Notes: generated from the sequence alone by a model not told the origin. 62,799 nt of DNA from Acidimicrobiales bacterium (GCA_035533595.1 DATLTN010000005.1:1-62799); one strand, 5' to 3'; shown: positions 51,877-60,661, counted from the first letter of the stretch. Numbers and translations are program-made.

Positions 51877-53072
51877 GAGCGGGTCAGCCCCTCGAGGCGG
51901 CCGAGCGCCTCGGTGAGGACGTCGGGGCGCTTGCAGAAGGCCCAGCGCACGAGGGAGCGGCTGCGCACCTTGTCGTCGTAGAAGACGCTGCTCGGGATGG
52001 CGACGACCCCGCAGCGCTCGGGGAGCTCCAGGCAGAAGCTGACCCCGTCGCCGGCGTAGAGCGGGGTGATGTCGGTGGTGAGGAAGTAGGTGCCCTCCGT
52101 CCGGCAGAGCGAGAAGCCGAGGGCGGAGAGGCCCTCCGCGAGCAGGTCGCGGCGCGCCTGCAACGACGCCGCGGCCTCCCGGTAGAAGGCGTCGCCGAGG
52201 GCCAGGCCGACCGCGATCGCCGGCTGGAAGGGGGCGCCGCTCACGTAGGTGAGGAACTGCTTGGCGGCGCGCACCGCGTCGAGGAGGGGGGCGGGGGCGC
52301 AAGCCCACCCCACCTTCCAGCCGGTGAAGGAGAAGGTCTTCCCCGCCGAGGAGATCGTCACCGTCCGCTCCGCCATCCCCGGCAGGCTCGCGAGCGGGAT
52401 GTGGCGTCCCTCGTAGACGAGGTGCTCGTAGACCTCGTCGGTCACCGCGTAGAGGTCGTGCTCGACACAGACGCGGGCGATCTCCTGCAGCTCGGCCTCG
52501 CTGAAGACCTTCCCCGTCGGGTTGTGCGGGGAGTTGAGGAGCAGGAGGCGGGTGCGGTCGCTCACCGCCGCCGCGAGCGCCGCCGGGTCGAAGGACCAGT
52601 CCGGGGCGGTGAGGGGGACGACGCGCCGGCGCGCCCCGGCCATCGCGATCGTCGCCGCGTAGGAGTCGTAGTAGGGCTCGAAGACGACCACCTCGTCGCC
52701 CGCCTCGCACAAGCCGAGCATCGCGGCGGCGACCGCCTCGGTGGCGCCCGCGGTGACGAGGATCTCGCGGTCGGGGTCGAACTCGAGGCCGTAGAAGCGG
52801 CGCTGGTGCTCGGCGACCGCCCGCAGCAGCTCCGGCTCGCCCCTCCCCGGCGGGTACTGGTTGCGGCCGGAGCGGATCGCCGCGATCGCCGCCTCGGCGA
52901 CCTCGGGTGGCCCGTCGGTGTCGGGGAAGCCCTGGCCGAGGTTGATGGCGTTGGTGCGCACAGCGAGGGCGGACATCTCGGCGAAGATCGTCGTCCCGAA
53001 CTCGCTGAGCGCGGAGTTGAGGGGCGCGCGCCGCAGCCCGACGGGCTCCTCGGTGGCCGGCTCGGTGTGCAT
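51873..53072 (-). CDS. PLP-dependent aminotransferase (DapC/kynurenine-type fold I)
   Basis: 399 residues from an ATG. INLGQGFPDTDGPPEVAEAA, VTAGATEAVAAAML, FEPYYDSYAA, LNSPHNPTGKVF and the Schiff-base Lys in SSAGKTFSFTGWKVGWACAP are all present, as in class I/II aminotransferases. Overall it resembles the actinobacterial N-succinyldiaminopimelate aminotransferase DapC, but methionine- and kynurenine-type aminotransferases share these motifs. Lysine or peptidoglycan precursor synthesis is the best guess. Confidence 0.9.
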   Translation of the reverse strand: MHTEPATEEPVGLRRAPLNSALSEFGTTIFAEMSALAVRTNAINLGQGFPDTDGPPEVAEAAIAAIRSGRNQYPPGRGEPELLRAVAEHQRRFYGLEFDPDREILVTAGATEAVAAAMLGLCEAGDEVVVFEPYYDSYAATIAMAGARRRVVPLTAPDWSFDPAALAAAVSDRTRLLLLNSPHNPTGKVFSEAELQEIARVCVEHDLYAVTDEVYEHLVYEGRHIPLASLPGMAERTVTISSAGKTFSFTGWKVGWACAPAPLLDAVRAAKQFLTYVSGAPFQPAIAVGLALGDAFYREAAASLQARRDLLAEGLSALGFSLCRTEGTYFLTTDITPLYAGDGVSFCLELPERCGVVAIPSSVFYDDKVRSRSLVRWAFCKRPDVLTEALGRLEGLTRS

Positions 53073-53206
53073 CGTGCTCCTCCGCCGCGGCGCGCTGCCG
53101 CCGGCCCGCCCACGCTACGTCGCGCCGCGCCCCGCCACCTTCTCGGGCGCCGGTGCCCGGCGGGCGGGAGCGTCGTAGCATTCACCGTGAGACAAGGGGG
53201 TCGGCG

Positions 53207-53581
53207 ATGGCGGTCCAGCTCAACCACACGATCGTGCACAGCCGCGACAAGATGGCCGGGGCGACGTTCCTCACGAGGGTGCTCGGCCTCGACCCGCCGG
53301 GGACCTTCGGCCACTTCGTGACGGTCGAGGTCGCGAACGGTGTCTCGCTCGACTACGACGACGCCGAGGAGATCCGCTCCCAGCACTACGCCTTCCTCGT
53401 CGACGACGACGACTTCGAGCCGATCTTCGAGCGGGTGAAGGCGGAGGGGATCGCCTACTTCGCTGACCCGGGCCACCACCGCGAGGGGGAGATCAACGTG
53501 CGCGACCGGGGGCGGGGCTTCTACTTCTCGGACCCCGACGGCCACAACCTCGAGGTGCTCACCCGCCGCTACGGCTCGTAG
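53207..53581 (+). CDS. VOC-superfamily protein (glyoxalase-like)
   Basis: 124 residues from an ATG with AAGGGGG. Two beta-alpha-beta-beta-beta modules: MAVQLNHTIVHSRDKMAGAT, then HFVTVEVANGVSLDY, then QHYAFLVDDDDFEPIFERV, and ending GRGFYFSDPDGHNLEVLTRR. His8, Glu in VEVANG, His in QHYAF and Glu in NLEVL fit a metal site. Substrate unknown. A hairpin follows the stop. Confidence 0.88.
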   Translation: MAVQLNHTIVHSRDKMAGATFLTRVLGLDPPGTFGHFVTVEVANGVSLDYDDAEEIRSQHYAFLVDDDDFEPIFERVKAEGIAYFADPGHHREGEINVRDRGRGFYFSDPDGHNLEVLTRRYGS

Positions 53582-53596
53582 TCGACCGCCCGCTGC

Positions 53597-53615
53597 CGGC
53601 CGATAACGTCGGCCG
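53597..53615 (+). terminator. hairpin after the VOC gene
   Basis: CGGCCGA-TAACG-TCGGCCG, a perfect 7-bp stem with a 5-nt loop 16 bp after the stop of the VOC gene and just before the ribosome site of the next gene. It lacks a T-run, which is common for high-GC actinobacteria. Confidence 0.35.
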
Positions 53616-53648
53616 CGGCCGCGGCGGCGGCCTCTAGCGGGAGGGCCC

Positions 53649-55058
53649 ATGACCGACACCTATGACGTCGTCATCCTCGGCGCGGGACCCACCGGCGAGC
53701 ACGCCGCAGGGCGCCTGCGAAAGCGCGGCCTCTCGGTGGCGCTCGTCGAGGCCGAGCTCGCCGGTGGCGAGTGCTCCTACTACGCCTGCATGCCGAGCAA
53801 GACCCTGCTGCGACCGGGCGCGGTGCTCGCCACGGCGCGCCGGGTGCCGGGGGTCCGCGAGGCGGTGACCGGCGAGCTCTCGGCCGAGGCGGCGTTGGCG
53901 CGGCGCGACTGGATGACCTCGGACCTGCACGACGACGGCCAGGTCGAGTGGATCGCCTCGGTGGGAGCGACCCTCGTGCGCGGCGAGGGGCGGCTCGCAG
54001 GCGTGCGCAGGGTGGCGGTGACGACGCCCGCAGGCGGAGAGGTCGAGCTCGAGGCGCGGCGGGCGGTGATCGTCGCCACCGGCTCGGCTCCCGCCGTGCC
54101 ACCGGTGCCGGGCCTCGCGGAGGCGCGACCGTGGAGCAACCGCGAGATCACCTCCGCGAAACAGGTGCCCGCGTCGCTGATCGTCCTCGGCGGCGGTCCC
54201 GTTGGCGTCGAGATGGCCCAGGCTTGGTTCCGCCTCGGCTGCGCGTCGGTCCTCCTCCTCGAGGTCGGTGAGCGGCTGCTCGCCGCGGCCGAGCCCTTCG
54301 CCGGCGAGCTGTTGAAGGAGGCCCTCGTCGCCGAGGGCATCGACGTCCGCACCGGAGCCCACCTCGCCTCGGTCGGACGCGAGGGGGACGGCCCCTTCCG
54401 GGCGCTGCTCGACGACGGCAGCGAGCAGGTCGCCGAGGAGCTCCTCGTCGCCGCGGGGCGCAGGCCACGCGTCGACGGCATCGGCCTCGAGTCGGTCGGC
54501 CTCGCGGTCGGCCGCGCGCTCGAGACCGACGACCACCTGCGGGCGCGGGGCGTGGAGGGGGAGTGGCTGTACGCCATCGGCGACGTCAACGGGCGCGCCG
54601 CCCTCACCCACATGGGCAAGTACCAGGCGCGCGTCGCGGTGGACACGATCTGCGGTGACGAGATCGAGGACGTCGCCGACCACGGGATCGCCCCCGGGGT
54701 GGTCTTCACTGACCCCGAGGTCTCCTGGGTGGGCCTCACCGAGGCCGCGGCCCGCGAGCAGGGGATCGCGGCGCGCGTCGTGAGCTGCCCGCTCGAGAGC
54801 GTCGCCGCGGCGGCGATCTGGGGCGAGGAGCTGACGGGACGCTGCCAGCTCGTCGTCGACACCGAGCGCGAGACGATCGTCGGCGCGACCTTCGTCGGGA
54901 GCGACACCGCGGAGCTCCTGCACGGGGCGACGATCGCGATCGCCGGCGGCGTGCCGCTCACCACGTTGCGCCACGCGGTCGCCGCCTTCCCGAGCCTCTC
55001 GGAGGTCTGGCTCGAGCTCGTGGAGGGCTACTTCCTCCCCGACGTGGCCTCTGCCTGA
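53649..55058 (+). CDS. FAD/NAD(P)-dependent pyridine nucleotide-disulfide oxidoreductase
   Basis: 469 residues from an ATG with GGGAGGG. FAD motif YDVVILGAGPTGEHAAGRL, redox motif GGECSYYACMPSKTLL (Cys-x4-Cys, with SYYA in place of the usual VNVG), NAD motif IVLGGGPVGVEMAQAW, LYAIGDVNGRAALTHMGK and a C-terminal dimerisation domain ending AVAAFPSLSEVWLELVEG. The family includes dihydrolipoyl dehydrogenase, mercuric reductase and mycothione reductase. The final His-x4-Glu of the classical enzymes is replaced by HAVAAFPSLSE, which keeps the first His. The substrate is not assigned. Confidence 0.88.
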   Translation: MTDTYDVVILGAGPTGEHAAGRLRKRGLSVALVEAELAGGECSYYACMPSKTLLRPGAVLATARRVPGVREAVTGELSAEAALARRDWMTSDLHDDGQVEWIASVGATLVRGEGRLAGVRRVAVTTPAGGEVELEARRAVIVATGSAPAVPPVPGLAEARPWSNREITSAKQVPASLIVLGGGPVGVEMAQAWFRLGCASVLLLEVGERLLAAAEPFAGELLKEALVAEGIDVRTGAHLASVGREGDGPFRALLDDGSEQVAEELLVAAGRRPRVDGIGLESVGLAVGRALETDDHLRARGVEGEWLYAIGDVNGRAALTHMGKYQARVAVDTICGDEIEDVADHGIAPGVVFTDPEVSWVGLTEAAAREQGIAARVVSCPLESVAAAAIWGEELTGRCQLVVDTERETIVGATFVGSDTAELLHGATIAIAGGVPLTTLRHAVAAFPSLSEVWLELVEGYFLPDVASA

Positions 55059-55339
55059 GGGTCCGTTCGGGCGGCCCGCGGCCCTCCCGAGGCGGCCCGC
55101 TTCCGGCTGGCGCAGGTCAGCGGCGCGGATCGGCTACCCTGTAGAGGTCTTCTTCGTCCACCTCAGGGTGGCTCGACCGATCGCCGGTGTCCGCACCGGT
55201 GGGCCCCGAACACCATCGGCGGCCATCCTCCGCTGCTGCGACGCAGTGATCGGCCCTGCCGGTCAACCGGAGAGCCTTTAGGGACCTGTCGCGCCCCACC
55301 TCAACCGGGCGCTCGCGCGCCCCAAATCCGGAGTGAATT
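55059..55339 (+). promoter_or_regulatory. long leader and promoter of the DEAD-box helicase gene
   Basis: TACCCT (55135-55140), preceded by GGC, is a fair -10, and transcription from it would leave a ~190-nt leader. The leader contains CCGGTG-TCCG-CACCGG, a perfect 6-bp stem around 55185-55200, and other inverted pairs. The ribosome site is GGAGTG. Long leaders that respond to cold or to the helicase itself are known for deaD-type genes; here that is inference. Confidence 0.4.
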
Positions 55340-56689
55340 GTGTCCAGCAGCTTCATCGACCTCGGCGTGCCCGCGGTCCTCGCCACCCGCCTCGCCGAGC
55401 TCGAGATCCTCGAGCCCTACCCGATCCAAGCGGCTGCCCTCCCCGAGGCCCTGCAGGGCCTCGACATCTGCGCCCAGTCGCCGACCGGCTCGGGCAAGAC
55501 GCTCGCCTTCGCGCTGCCGATCGCGGCGCGCGTCTCGCGTGCCCAGCCCCGCCGCCCGCGCGCCCTCGTGCTCGCGCCCACGCGTGAGCTCGCCGCGCAG
55601 ATCGCGAAGGAGCTCGGCCCCCTCGCCGCGGTGATGGGGCGCCGGGTCGCCACCTACTACGGCGGCGTCGGCTTCAAAGAGCAGCTCTCCTCGCTCGCGC
55701 GGGGCACCGACATCGCCGTCGGCTGCCCCGGCCGGATGATCGATCTCCTCGAGCGCCGCTCGCTCGACCTCTCCGAGGTGGAGATCGTGGTCATCGACGA
55801 GGCCGACCGCATGGCGGACATGGGCTTCCTCCCCCCGGTGCGCCGCCTCCTCGGCGAGATCCGCGGCGCCCACCAGACGATGCTCTTCTCGGCGACCCTC
55901 GCCGGCGACGTGCAGCGGCTGATCCGCGACTACCAGAAGTCGCCGCGCCGCCACGTGCTCGACGCGGCCACCGACGACATCGGCTCGCGCTCGCACGAGT
56001 TCTGGCGCGCCTCGCGCGAGGACCGCGCCACGCTCACCGCGCGCCTCGTCACCCCCTACTACTCCTCGATCGTCTTCTGCCGCACCAAGCGGGGCGTCGA
56101 CCGCCTCACCCGCCAGCTCGGCCAGGCCGGACTGATCGCCGTCCCGATCCACGGCGACCGTTCACAGGCCCAACGGGACCGTGCGCTCGCGCAGTTCCGT
56201 GACCGCAGCGCGCAGGTGCTGGTCGGCACGGATGTGGCGGCGCGCGGCATCCACGTCGACGAGGTCGACTGCGTCGTGCACTACGACCCGCCGGAGGACG
56301 AGGACACCTACATCCACCGCTCCGGTCGGACCGGGCGCGCCGGCCTCGCTGGCCGCGTCGTCTCGCTCGTCACGAGCGAGCAGGAGACGGCGTCGAAGAA
56401 GCTCCGCCAGCGCCTCAACCTCGCGACCTCGCTGATCGACGCCCCGCCTGCCGACCCCTCGGCGCGCGCCCCGCAGCGGCCGGTGCAGGCCGTGGCCCCG
56501 AGGCATCAGGGCCCTGCGCCGAGCCACTCCGCCGCCCCCTACAGCGGCGGAGCGCCCGGCCCGCGCTCCGCGGCCTCGCGCCGCCGTCGCCGGGGCCCGG
56601 CGCCCGTCGGTCGGGTGGGCGCGGCGACCGCCCGCCCCCGCCAGAACTCCTCCCCGCGCGGTGGTGGAGGACGCGGCCAGGGGCGCTGA
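55340..56689 (+). CDS. DEAD-box RNA helicase
   Basis: 449 residues from a GTG preceded by GGAGTG. All core motifs are present: AQSPTGSGKT, PTRELAAQI, CPGRMIDLLE, VVIDEADRMADMGF, FSATLAG, VFCRTKRGVDRL and HRSGRTGRAG. A ~90-residue Pro/Arg/Gly-rich basic tail (ASRRRRRGPAP, then SPRGGGGRGQGR) should bind RNA without specificity, as in RhlE/CsdA-like enzymes. The role is RNA unwinding in ribosome assembly or cold adaptation. Confidence 0.95.
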   Translation: MSSSFIDLGVPAVLATRLAELEILEPYPIQAAALPEALQGLDICAQSPTGSGKTLAFALPIAARVSRAQPRRPRALVLAPTRELAAQIAKELGPLAAVMGRRVATYYGGVGFKEQLSSLARGTDIAVGCPGRMIDLLERRSLDLSEVEIVVIDEADRMADMGFLPPVRRLLGEIRGAHQTMLFSATLAGDVQRLIRDYQKSPRRHVLDAATDDIGSRSHEFWRASREDRATLTARLVTPYYSSIVFCRTKRGVDRLTRQLGQAGLIAVPIHGDRSQAQRDRALAQFRDRSAQVLVGTDVAARGIHVDEVDCVVHYDPPEDEDTYIHRSGRTGRAGLAGRVVSLVTSEQETASKKLRQRLNLATSLIDAPPADPSARAPQRPVQAVAPRHQGPAPSHSAAPYSGGAPGPRSAASRRRRRGPAPVGRVGAATARPRQNSSPRGGGGRGQGR

Positions 56690-56737
56690 CGCGCCCTCGG
56701 CACCCCGTCGAGGGGCCCGGGTGGGCATGATGAGCCG

Positions 56738-57487
56738 ATGGTCGTCCACCCCCACGCCAACGCCTTCGACAACGCCGCGGACGAGTACGAGCGGGGCCGC
56801 CCCGGCTACCCTGCCGCGCTGCTCGACTGGATCAACGCGCTGCGACCCCTCGACGGCTCCTCGACGATCGTCGACCTCGGGGCGGGCACCGGGAAGCTGA
56901 CCCGCCTGCTCGTCGGCTCCCCGGCGCGGGTCATCGCCGTCGAGCCGCTCCCCGCGATGCGCGAGACCTTCGCCCGCGTGCTGCCGGGGACCGAGCTCAT
57001 CGACGCGACCGCACAGTCGATGCCGCTCGAGGACGCGAGCGTCGACATCGTCGCCTGCGGGCAGTCCTTCCGCTGGTTCGCCACCGAGGCGGCGCTCGCC
57101 GAGATCGCCCGCGTGCTCCGTCCCGGAGGCGAGCTCCTCCTCATCTTCAACGGCAACGGCGAGGCGAGCCCGGTGCAGCGCCGCCTGAGTGAGCTCTTGC
57201 AGGTCGCGGACACCGAGACGACGGAGAAGAAGCCCGGCCTGGACTGGCGCGAGGTGCTGGCGGCGACCGAGCGTTTCCGCATCATCGAGGAGGTGGAGAT
57301 CTCGAACCCGCACTTCGTGAGCCGCGAGGGGGTCGTCGACCGACTGAGGTCCTCGAGCCAGTTCTCGCGCCTCGCGCCGGCCCGCCAGGAGGAACTGCTC
57401 TCCGACATCGGGGGGCTCATCGAGGGTGACCTCGCGGACCTCTCCCAGGTCACGAGGGTCACGGCGCTGCGAAGGCTCGGCGACTGA
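56738..57487 (+). CDS. class I SAM-dependent methyltransferase
   Basis: 249 residues from an ATG. The SAM-binding fold is clear: FDNAADEYERGRPGYPAAL, then TIVDLGAGTGKLTRLL (motif I), VIAVEPLPAMRETF, and CGQSFRWFATEAALAEIARV followed by LRPGGELLLIF. This pattern matches small-molecule methyltransferases of the UbiE/trans-aconitate type. The substrate is unknown. It is the last protein gene before the tRNA-His gene. Confidence 0.9.
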   Translation: MVVHPHANAFDNAADEYERGRPGYPAALLDWINALRPLDGSSTIVDLGAGTGKLTRLLVGSPARVIAVEPLPAMRETFARVLPGTELIDATAQSMPLEDASVDIVACGQSFRWFATEAALAEIARVLRPGGELLLIFNGNGEASPVQRRLSELLQVADTETTEKKPGLDWREVLAATERFRIIEEVEISNPHFVSREGVVDRLRSSSQFSRLAPARQEELLSDIGGLIEGDLADLSQVTRVTALRRLGD

Positions 57488-57512
57488 ACGCGCCGCCCCG
57501 TGCGAAATTTGG

Positions 57513-57587
57513 GGTGACCGAGGGGAATTGAACCCCCGACCTCCAGGGCCACAACCTGGCGCTCTAACCAACTGAGCTACGGCCACC
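57513..57587 (-). tRNA. tRNA-His (GTG)
   Basis: Read on the minus strand: acceptor stem GTGGCCG/CGGTCAC, D arm GCTCAGTTGGTTAGAGC, anticodon stem CCAGG/CCTGG around loop TTGTGGC (anticodon GTG), and T arm with TTCAATT. A G lies directly before the first base and the discriminator base is C, both specific to histidine tRNAs. No CCA is encoded. Confidence 0.95.
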
Positions 57588-57665
57588 GCGGTTGCCGACC
57601 AGCTGGCCGGACCGGCTTCCAGCATGGCACATCGTCCGGCGGGCGAGCTCCGCCGGAGGGCCCCC

Positions 57666-58805
57666 TCAGGGGGTCGCGCTGGCGATCTCGGCGCCGCGCA
57701 CGAGAGAGGCGAGCTTCTCCCAGGCGACGCCGGTGGCGACCCGGTCGCGGCCCGCGAAGGTGCCGAAGCCGCAGTCCGTCCCGGCGAGGACGCGCTCGGG
57801 GCCGATGAGTCGGGAGTAGTTGCGGATCCGCTGCGCGACGAGCTCGGGATGCTCGACGAAGTTCGTGGTGGTGTCGATCACCCCGGCGACGAGGTACTTG
57901 TCGTCGGGGAGGGTCACCTCCTCGAAGAGCTGCCACTCGTGGCCGTGGCGGGGATTGCAGGCCTCGAGGACGAGGCCCGCGGGCGCGGCGGTGAGGACGA
58001 GGTCGAGGATCTCGCGCAGCTCGACGTCGTAGATGTGCGGGGACTCGGTGTTGCTCCAGCAGAGGTGGAGGCGCATCCGGCTCGGGTCGAGGCCCGTGAC
58101 GGCGGCGTTCACCGCCTCCACGGACTGGGCGAGGTAGCGGCGGAAGTCCTCGATCGGGAGGGGCGCGGAGGTGACGGTGTGGCGGGCCATCGCGAAGTCC
58201 GGGCAGTCGAGCTGCAGGATCAGACCCGCCTCGACGATCGCGCGGTACTCGTCGCGCATCGCGTCGACGAGGGCGGCAAGGTAGGCCTCGCGGCTCGGGT
58301 AGTAGTCGTTGGCGAGGAAGAGCGCGATCACCCCGGGGCTGGCGGCGGTCATGAAGAGGCGCTCCTCGGCGATGCCCGCTGCGGCGGCGGCGGCCTTCAG
58401 CTCGGCGATGTCGTGTCGCACCGCCGTGGGGTCCTTCAGGGTGATCGGCCCCGAGCAGGTCGGGTTGGGCGGACGTCGCGGCGCCGAGGAGTCGAGGCGG
58501 GCGACGAGCGCGTCGAAGTCCGGGAAATGGTCCCGGTCGGGGTAGAAGCGAGTCTGGCGGGGCTCTCCGTCGAAGCCGGTGAGGCGGTGGCGGATGTAGG
58601 TCGAGTAACCGGCCTTCGCCTGCTCGCCGTCATTCACGAGGTCGAGGCCGCACTCGGCCTGGCGGCGGACCACGTCGAGGACCGCCGCCGCGGCCGTTGC
58701 GGGGAGGGTCGGGCTGTTTTCGCCGAGCTCGTGGGCGAGGAGCAGCTCGGCGAGGGGCGCCGGTCGGGGCAGGCTCCCGGTGTGCGTGGTGCGGATCTTC
58801 GGCAA
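57666..58805 (-). CDS. cobalamin-independent methionine synthase-like protein (MetE C-terminal domain)
   Basis: 379 residues from a TTG. Matches the C-terminal half of MetE as a free-standing protein: HTGSLPRPAPLAELLLA, GLDLVNDGEQAKAGYSTYIR, LQLDCPDFAMARH, LHLCWSNTESPHI and LAGTDCGFGTFAGRD. The zinc ligands of MetE (His, Cys, Glu, Cys) are at least partly recognisable in these segments. Single-domain relatives use other methyl donors or act in corrinoid-linked methyl transfer. The start codon is weakly supported, with AGGGGTCG upstream. No riboswitch is visible. Confidence 0.82.
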   Translation of the reverse strand: MPKIRTTHTGSLPRPAPLAELLLAHELGENSPTLPATAAAAVLDVVRRQAECGLDLVNDGEQAKAGYSTYIRHRLTGFDGEPRQTRFYPDRDHFPDFDALVARLDSSAPRRPPNPTCSGPITLKDPTAVRHDIAELKAAAAAAGIAEERLFMTAASPGVIALFLANDYYPSREAYLAALVDAMRDEYRAIVEAGLILQLDCPDFAMARHTVTSAPLPIEDFRRYLAQSVEAVNAAVTGLDPSRMRLHLCWSNTESPHIYDVELREILDLVLTAAPAGLVLEACNPRHGHEWQLFEEVTLPDDKYLVAGVIDTTTNFVEHPELVAQRIRNYSRLIGPERVLAGTDCGFGTFAGRDRVATGVAWEKLASLVRGAEIASATP

Positions 58806-58947
58806 GGAGTCGACCCCTGGTCTCGCGGCTGGCGGCGCCGCGACCGTAGTGCCGCCCTCCCGGCCCGGCCGAGGACTGGCGGTCTTGCTGCGGGCGGCAG
58901 CAGCCGGGGACCTACGCTCTCGGGGCTGGCAGCCGCCTCGTCGGCAT

Positions 58948-59024
58948 GCCCCCGTAGCTCAGTGGATTAGAGCGGCTGCCTTCTAAGCAGCGGGTCGCAG
59001 GTTCGAATCCTGCCGGGGGCGCCA
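58948..59024 (+). tRNA. tRNA-Arg (TCT) with encoded CCA, integration site
   Basis: Acceptor stem GCCCCCG/CGGGGGC, D arm GCTCAGTGGATTAGAGC, anticodon stem GCTGC/GCAGC around loop CTTCTAA (anticodon TCT), T arm GCAGG-TTCGAAT-CCTGC, discriminator G and an encoded CCA at 59022-59024. The integrase gene of the element lies immediately downstream, so the 3' end of this tRNA is very likely the attachment core (attL). Confidence 0.96.
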
Positions 59025-59081
59025 ACAAAAGAGCTGTTCAGTGGCAGTATTTGGGACGGCTGAGCCTGTGGGTAACTCGGT

Positions 59082-59165
59082 CAGACCACAAACAGACCAC
59101 AAACAGACCACATTTTTCGCGGCTACTCACCGCTCACAACGGTCATTTTCGGGCTCCAACGGTCA
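59082..59165. repeat. candidate integrase arm-type sites
   Basis: Three tandem 11-bp units CAGACCACAAA at 59082-59092, 59093-59103 and 59104-59112 (the last truncated to CAGACCACA). They are followed by two direct copies of CAACGGTCA at 59137-59145 and 59157-59165, 20 bp apart. They lie between the tRNA end and the integrase stop, where arm sites of tyrosine integrases usually are. Confidence 0.6.
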
Positions 59166-60347
59166 ACGACGAGCGCCGGTCCGGCGCATCGCGGTGACGT
59201 TCGAGACCTTCTCGAGGCTGCTCTTCGCGGCCCGCCCAGCGCGGTCGAGCGCCTCGGTCAGCGAGGAATCGATCCCCGGCAGAAGGTGGCCGTAGGTGTT
59301 GAGCGTGACGGTCACCGAGGAGTGTCCGAGGCGCTCCATCATCGCCCGTGGGTGTGCGCCCTCGGCGATGAGCATCGCGGCGTACGTGTGCCGCAGATCA
59401 TGAAAGCGCACCGCCTCCGGCAGTCCAGCGCGGACGATTGCCGGCTTGTAGTGCCGCTTGTAGAAAAGGCTGTGGCGGAGCGGCCCTCCCTCGGGCGCGC
59501 CGAAGACGAGGGCGTCCCGGTCAAGTGATCGGCCGCCGACCTGTTCGGCGAGGAGCTCACACACAAAGCGTGGGATCGGAACCCGTCGCGTCTCGTAGGT
59601 CTTGGTGGGGCCGTAGACGAGGCCCTGTCCGGTGACCTCCGAAACCGACTCTGCGACCTCGACGGTGCCCTCGAGCAGGTGGAGGCGTCGGATGCGCAAC
59701 GCGCCGAGCTCTCCGGCGCGAAGGCCGCTGTAGGCAGCGAAGGTGACGAGCCGCGAGAGCTCGGGATAGGTCGCTCGCCTGTGCTCCCCCCCGCCGGGTC
59801 GGAGCGGTGGGTTGGCGATCGCGTCGGCCAGCGTGGCCACCTCGTCGGCGGTCAGGAAGTGCATCTCGGTCTTCGCCGATCGAGGAAGCCTGGCGCCATC
59901 GCACGGGTTCGAGCGGAGCGCTCCGTCGCTCACCGCCGTCGCGAGCACGAGCCGGAGGATCTTCCTTGCGGCTCGCACGGTGCCGGCTCCGGCGCCGGCA
60001 TTCGTCAGTTCCGCGATGAAGCGCCGCACGAGTGCCTGGTCGATGGTGCCGACCTGTCTCCCGGTGAAGGCCGGGAGGACATGGTTCTTCAGCATCGAGG
60101 CGTAGTCCTGGTAGGTCTTCGGCTTCACGTGCGCGGTCGACGCCAGCCATTCGCCAGCCCAGTCGTCGAAACGCGTTCGACCGAGAGTCGGGTCGAGATA
60201 GTCGCCCCGCTGCTTGTCAGCGCCGACCCGCTCGAGGAAGCGCCGCGCCGCGGTCTTCGTCGGGAAGGTCTTGGCGACCTGTAGGCCCGAAGGGTCGCGG
60301 TATCGGGCCTCCCAACGGCCACTCGGCTTTTGCCGCACGCTGGACAC
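59163..60347 (-). CDS. int: tyrosine site-specific integrase
   Basis: 394 residues from an ATG. The N-terminal arm-binding domain (GRWEARYRDPSGLQVAKTF) and core-binding SAM-like domain (WLASTAHVKPKTYQDYASML) precede the catalytic domain. That domain holds Arg in YSGLRAGELGAL, His-x-x-Arg in FHDLRHTYAAMLI, His in MERLGHSSVTVTLNTY, and the nucleophilic Tyr in TYGHLLPGI. All five key residues can be traced. Its 3' end faces the tRNA, a common arrangement for tRNA-inserted elements. Confidence 0.95.
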   Translation of the reverse strand: MSSVRQKPSGRWEARYRDPSGLQVAKTFPTKTAARRFLERVGADKQRGDYLDPTLGRTRFDDWAGEWLASTAHVKPKTYQDYASMLKNHVLPAFTGRQVGTIDQALVRRFIAELTNAGAGAGTVRAARKILRLVLATAVSDGALRSNPCDGARLPRSAKTEMHFLTADEVATLADAIANPPLRPGGGEHRRATYPELSRLVTFAAYSGLRAGELGALRIRRLHLLEGTVEVAESVSEVTGQGLVYGPTKTYETRRVPIPRFVCELLAEQVGGRSLDRDALVFGAPEGGPLRHSLFYKRHYKPAIVRAGLPEAVRFHDLRHTYAAMLIAEGAHPRAMMERLGHSSVTVTLNTYGHLLPGIDSSLTEALDRAGRAAKSSLEKVSNVTAMRRTGARR

Positions 60348-60428
60348 GAGTTCAGGCTACGGCGCGGGTGTCTCGAGTTCGGGACGCGACGCTGCTCTGT
60401 CGGAGATGACCAAAGCCGTGGATCGGCC

Positions 60429-60623
60429 TCAAGACGCATCCGGGCGACGTTGCTGCTCGACCCAATTGCGGATGTCGGCGAGGTCGAACCGGACGTAGTG
60501 CCCGATCTTCACGATCGGAACTCGCTTCTCCGCGACGATCCGCCGTACGTACCGCTCGCCGACACCGAGGAGCTTCGCGACGGTCTCGATGTCCACCAAC
60601 TCTGGAAACTGCAACTGCTCCAT
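60429..60623 (-). CDS. excisionase-like HTH (MerR/AlpA type) protein
   Basis: 64 residues from an ATG preceded by GGAGGTGG. The winged-helix DNA-binding core is DIETVAKLLGVGERYVRRIV, then VPIVKIGHYVRFDLADIRNW, the pattern of 'excisionase/DNA-binding protein, excisionase family'. Together with the adjacent integrase it should control excision of the element. Confidence 0.9.
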   Translation of the reverse strand: MEQLQFPELVDIETVAKLLGVGERYVRRIVAEKRVPIVKIGHYVRFDLADIRNWVEQQRRPDAS

Positions 60624-60661
60624 GATCCACCTCCACTTTGAGAGCGGAGGTGGCCGAGCCG

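Noticed and set aside
58806-58947. Cobalamin or SAM riboswitch before the MetE-like gene
   Set aside because: The 140 bp upstream lack recognisable conserved cores of these riboswitches and the gene's start is close to the tRNA-Arg.
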